Source: Anaerovoracaceae bacterium
GTDB taxonomy: Bacteria; Bacillota; Clostridia; Peptostreptococcales; Anaerovoracaceae
NCBI GenBank assembly: GCA_029983755.1
Contig: JASBYX010000042.1
Location: 1-10,391, forward strand
DNA: 10,391 nt
Reading direction: 5' to 3'
Positions 7,834 to 10,391 of the stretch are shown here, piece after piece (position 1 is the stretch's first letter; each line of letters begins with the position of its first letter). The position numbers and the translations under genes were made by a program. The notes under the pieces were generated by a model. It saw only the letters and a list, made by a program, of their open reading frames with translations. It was not told the origin of the DNA and made no database searches.

Positions 7834-7875
7834 AAATCGCTATGTAGACTTAGGATTGAGTTTACATAGCGATTT
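7834..7875. terminator. bidirectional hairpin terminator between fbp and the convergent membrane gene
   Basis: AAATCGCTATGTA (7834-7846) pairs perfectly with TACATAGCGATTT (7863-7875). The pairing continues inward with wobble pairs to a GGAT loop at 7853-7856, about 19 bp in all. T-rich sequence follows on the + strand (CGTTATTTTG), and on the - strand the stem runs out into TTTTTA. It therefore fits both fbp and the convergent gene, whose stop is at 7948-7950. Confidence 0.85.
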
Positions 7876-7947
7876 CGTTATTTTGTGAAATTGTAAAGTA
7901 TTCAAGCTGATATGTGGATATTCTCATAGTCCGATTTTTAGAACATA

Positions 7948-8622
7948 CTAGGCATACATTTTGTTGTACACTCCTTCTAGCCTGTTATCAAAGAATCCTA
8001 CCATCTTTCCAACCAAAAGTGCTGAGATCACTGTGCCCAGCCCGATACCGCGAATATCAAAAAAGAAAAGTTCCGATAGCAACAAACCGGCAGATACCAT
8101 AACAACATCAAAGACTATCTTAACGGTACTGAATTTCATGTTTTTGACTTTTGATATGGTGTGAACTATACCTTCGCCGGGAACGGTAACCACCTTTGGT
8201 GAAACTTCAATGCTGATTCCAAGGGCAAGGATTATGCATCCTATGAGAAGGGTTACCAGTCTAGGCAAGAAGCTTACAGGATTTAGAAATTCCGTGATAC
8301 TCATTGATATATCAATGAGTACTCCAAATGCCAAGCTGACAGGTAGTTGCATCACGTGATTTATATTCACCTTCCATTTTAGAAGCAGGACTTGTAGCAA
8401 AAGGAAGACTATGTTCATAACAAATGTAGCAAGGCCGAAGCTAATGTTGGAGAACTTTAGGCTGACTACATAGGGTAACGTGGAAATCTGAGATGTTCCA
8501 AGCATTCCCTTCGTTATTAGAACTATGCCAAAAGAGTTAATGCACACTCCTAGCAAAAATGCTGAATACCTTATTAATAAATTCTTCTTAGATCCGTTAT
8601 TTCTCGAAATATATCTGTTTAT
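7948..8622 (-). CDS. YczE-family integral membrane protein, probable ATA start
   Basis: The protein has about 224 residues and resembles the YczE (COG2364) membrane family, whose function is not established. Six hydrophobic segments can be seen, in order: LLIRYSAFLLGVCINSFG near the N-terminus, FGLATFVMNIVFLLLQVLL, VMQLPVSLAFGVLIDIS, LVTLLIGCIILALGISI, VKIVFDVVMVSAGLLLSE and GLGTVISALLVGKMVGFF. The motif ITKGMLGTS after the first segment is typical of the family. Start: the only strong ribosome site, AGGAGG (complement of 8630-8635), is followed after 7 nt by ATA at 8620-8622. Reading from there gives INRYISR and a complete first membrane segment. No ATG, GTG or TTG occurs in frame until a TTG at 8556, which would cut that segment in half and lacks a good ribosome site. 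The gene has its own promoter and is convergent with fbp. I am fairly sure of the family and less sure of the start. Confidence 0.75.
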   Translation of the reverse strand: MNRYISRNNGSKKNLLIRYSAFLLGVCINSFGIVLITKGMLGTSQISTLPYVVSLKFSNISFGLATFVMNIVFLLLQVLLLKWKVNINHVMQLPVSLAFGVLIDISMSITEFLNPVSFLPRLVTLLIGCIILALGISIEVSPKVVTVPGEGIVHTISKVKNMKFSTVKIVFDVVMVSAGLLLSELFFFDIRGIGLGTVISALLVGKMVGFFDNRLEGVYNKMYA

Positions 8623-8675
8623 AAAATCGCCTCCTCACCAAACACCTTATAACTTCTATTAATATTTGTATTATT

Positions 8676-8704
8676 ATTTTACCACTTTTTGGGAAATTTG
8701 TGAA
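8676..8704 (-). promoter_or_regulatory. sigma-A promoter of the YczE-family gene
   Basis: Read on the - strand, a -35 TTCACA (8699-8704) and a -10 TAAAAT (8676-8681) are separated by 17 nt, each five of six to consensus. The leader would be about 46 nt and contain the AGGAGG site. The -35 box lies within an inverted copy of the TTCACAAA motif repeated at 8791-8886. Confidence 0.65.
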
Positions 8705-8737
8705 TAGCCTAGCGCTGCAACAAAATATTTGCTCCAC

Positions 8738-8774
8738 AAAAAACCACCCGGCTTTCTTGATGAAATCCGGATGG
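8738..8774 (-). terminator. rho-independent terminator of gdhA
   Basis: Read on the - strand, CCATCCGG (from 8767-8774) pairs with CCGGGTGG (from 8744-8751) over 8 bp including one G-U, around a 15-nt loop, and runs straight into six T (8738-8743). It sits about 165 nt past the gdhA stop and separates gdhA from the promoter of the next gene. Confidence 0.85.
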
Positions 8775-8790
8775 CCTTTTAGATGGGAAA

Positions 8791-8886
8791 GCGAGCATTC
8801 ACAAAACTGTGCGTTCACAAAAGCGAGCATTCACAAAATTGTGCATTCACAAATCGTGAAATCATACAATCATGCAATTACACAAT
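8791..8886. repeat. array of six decaying 16-nt repeats (consensus NNGNGCATTCACAAAA)
   Basis: Units start at 8791, 8807, 8823, 8839, 8855 and 8871 without spacers. The first four share the core TTCACAAA, and units 1 and 3 are identical. Units 1-2 and 3-4 form a 32-nt tandem pair with 29 of 32 bases equal. Units 5 and 6 keep only a partial match (ATCATACAAT, ATTACACAAT). The array lies in the 3' untranslated part of gdhA, between its stop and its terminator. No ORF or nuclease gene suggests CRISPR. Confidence 0.85.
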
Positions 8887-8938
8887 TACACAATGATGAT
8901 CGCAAGCTCGTCCCCCATAGATTCATATTACTTACTTA

Positions 8939-10282
8939 TTAAACGATACCTTGTGCCATCATAGCTTCTGCAACCTTCAAGAATCCGGCAATGTTTGCAC
9001 CCTTAACTAGGTCATAACCGTATCCGTATTTTGCAGAAGCACTTGCAGCCTGTTTATGGATGTTAACCATGATCTGTTCAAGCTGTTCGTATACCTGTGC
9101 AGGTGTGAATACTGTGTGTCCTGCGTTCTGTCCCATTTCTATGCAAGAGCAAGCAACACCACCTGCGTTAGCAGCCTTTGAAGGGCCGATAACAACATTG
9201 TGCTTATGTAGATATTCAAGAGCCTCGTTGGTTGTAGGCATATTAGCACCTTCGCAAAGATACTTGCAGCCGTTTTCAACCATCTTCTTAGCATCTTCTA
9301 AGTGAATCTCGTTCTGAGTTGCGCAAGGGATGTAAAGATCAGCCTTAACTCCCCATGGCTTTTCACCCTTGAAGAACTTAGCAGACTTGAATTCCTTAGC
9401 ATAAGGCTCAACGATGTTCTCACCGCTAGCTCTCAGTTTGAGCATGAAGTCAACCTTTTCGCCGGAAACGCCTTCTTCATCATATACATATCCGTCAGGA
9501 CCGGAAATTGTAACAACTTTAGCGCCTAGCTCATTAAGTTTGGTTACTGTACCCCAAGCAACGTTACCGAATCCGGATACTGCAACGCTCTTACCTTCTA
9601 GGGATTCTCCAAAGTGAGCAAGCATCTCTCTGGTAAAGAAAACGATACCAAAGCCTGTAGCTTCTGTTCTTCCCTGAAGTCCACCGTAAGGGATTCCCTT
9701 ACCTGTCAGAACACCGCTGTACTGATCAACGATTCTCTTATACTGACCGAAAAGATATCCGATTTCACGAGGTCCAACTCCAAGGTCACCTGCAGGAATG
9801 TCGGTTTCAGGACCAATGTGTCTATAAAGCTCTGTCATGAAGCTCTGGCAGAATCTCATTATTTCAGCATCAGACTTTCCAGTTGGATCAAAGTCAGCAC
9901 CACCCTTACCGCCGCCGATAGGAAGTCCGGTAAGTGCGTTCTTAAAGATCTGTTCAAATCCCAAGAACTTAACAACTCCTGAATAAACAGTAGGTGCAAA
10001 TCTGAGTCCACCCTTGTAAGGCCCGATTGCGCTGTTAAATTGAACACGGAAACCTCTGTTAACCTGAACTTTTCCTTCATCATCAACCCAAGGAACTCTG
10101 AAAGTTATCATTCTCTCAGGCTCGATAAGTCTTTCCAAGAGGCCTGCCTCTACATACTGAGGGTTTGCCTCAAGAACCGGCTCCAGTGAAGTTAGAACTT
10201 CTTCAATTGTCTGGTGAAATTCAGGTTCGCCAGGATTTCTCTTCTTTGCAATCTCAATGTATTGCTCAACAAGTTTCGCCAT
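8939..10282 (-). CDS. gdhA: glutamate dehydrogenase, probably NAD-specific
   Basis: The enzyme interconverts glutamate with 2-oxoglutarate and ammonia. In anaerobic clostridia the NAD-linked form mainly serves amino-acid fermentation. The length of 447 residues fits the hexameric 50-kDa class. Substrate-domain residues are visible: K90 in GPYKGGLRF, the catalytic lysine K126 in PIGGGKGGADFDP and D166 in IPAGDLGVG. The Rossmann fold follows with SGFGNVAWG (F238) and ISGPDGYVYD (P262, D263). These three residues match the positions reported to set NAD preference in the Clostridium symbiosum enzyme, where NADP enzymes such as that of E. coli differ, so I infer NAD use. Start: ATG at 10282 with AGAGGAG (complement of 10290-10296) 7 nt ahead. 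It is a single-gene unit with its own promoter and terminator. Confidence 0.97.
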   Translation of the reverse strand: MAKLVEQYIEIAKKRNPGEPEFHQTIEEVLTSLEPVLEANPQYVEAGLLERLIEPERMITFRVPWVDDEGKVQVNRGFRVQFNSAIGPYKGGLRFAPTVYSGVVKFLGFEQIFKNALTGLPIGGGKGGADFDPTGKSDAEIMRFCQSFMTELYRHIGPETDIPAGDLGVGPREIGYLFGQYKRIVDQYSGVLTGKGIPYGGLQGRTEATGFGIVFFTREMLAHFGESLEGKSVAVSGFGNVAWGTVTKLNELGAKVVTISGPDGYVYDEEGVSGEKVDFMLKLRASGENIVEPYAKEFKSAKFFKGEKPWGVKADLYIPCATQNEIHLEDAKKMVENGCKYLCEGANMPTTNEALEYLHKHNVVIGPSKAANAGGVACSCIEMGQNAGHTVFTPAQVYEQLEQIMVNIHKQAASASAKYGYGYDLVKGANIAGFLKVAEAMMAQGIV

Positions 10283-10335
10283 TTCAAATCTCCTCTTTCT
10301 CTTTTGAATATTTAAGTAAGTAATCTACTACTTCA

Positions 10336-10363
10336 AATATAACACTCTAGATTTTTTTGTCAA
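10336..10363 (-). promoter_or_regulatory. sigma-A promoter of gdhA
   Basis: On the - strand a perfect -35 TTGACA (10358-10363) is followed after 16 nt by TATATT (10336-10341), five of six to the -10 consensus. Transcription would start near 10329, giving a leader of about 46 nt before the gdhA ATG. Confidence 0.8.
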
Positions 10364-10391
10364 CAAAATAACCAATTTTTTAACACATGCT

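Noticed and set aside
7914..8164. Plus-strand ORFs opposite the membrane protein gene
   Set aside because: They have no ribosome sites or family resemblance and are the antisense shadow of a well-supported - strand gene.
8791..8886. CRISPR array
   Set aside because: The units are 16 nt and contiguous, with no unique spacers and no cas genes.
8927..10324. 12-nt inverted repeat ATTACTTACTTA flanking gdhA (8927-8938 and 10313-10324)
   Set aside because: It is low-complexity AT-rich sequence, and matches of this length are expected by chance in 10 kb. No transposase or target duplication is seen.

Overview
The window looks like chromosomal DNA of an anaerobic, low-GC Gram-positive bacterium of the Clostridia. 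The evidence is strong AGGAGG-type ribosome sites, a perfect CIRCE operator before groESL, a class III (Firmicutes-type) fructose-1,6-bisphosphatase, and a glutamate dehydrogenase that matches the NAD-linked Clostridium symbiosum enzyme at key residues. A family such as Anaerovoracaceae or Peptostreptococcales is possible, but the sequence alone does not fix it.

Left part (1-2310), accessory and probably horizontally acquired. It opens with the frameshifted 3' tail of what looks like an RlmD-type 23S rRNA methyltransferase gene with a C-terminal extension. Immediately behind it is a very AT-rich 541-residue gene joining an ABC-type AAA ATPase to a TOPRIM-like DUF4435 domain. This is the layout expected of a fused AriA-AriB (PARIS-type) anti-phage protein and is the most interesting item here. 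The gene-free stretch 2026-2464 holds a short coding-looking remnant (to 2168), a 19-bp direct repeat resembling an IS21-family end (2261-2304), and then the groES control region.

Centre (2339-7875), housekeeping genes on the + strand. A sigma-A promoter and CIRCE drive groES-groEL. A second good promoter, overlapped by an inverted repeat, drives murA, and fbp follows directly with its start codon touching the murA stop. A long hairpin at 7834-7875 ends this unit and can also serve the convergent gene on the other strand. GroESL folds proteins, MurA commits UDP-GlcNAc to peptidoglycan, and Fbp makes fructose-6-phosphate in gluconeogenesis, which also feeds UDP-GlcNAc synthesis.

Right part (7948-10391), two genes on the - strand. 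gdhA (NAD-type glutamate dehydrogenase) has its own promoter at the right edge and a terminator at 8738-8774. Between the gdhA stop and that terminator lies an array of six decaying 16-nt repeats. Next comes a YczE-family membrane protein gene with its own promoter and ribosome site, whose only well-placed start codon is ATA. The stretch 8623-8938 holds no gene, only this promoter, terminator and repeat array.
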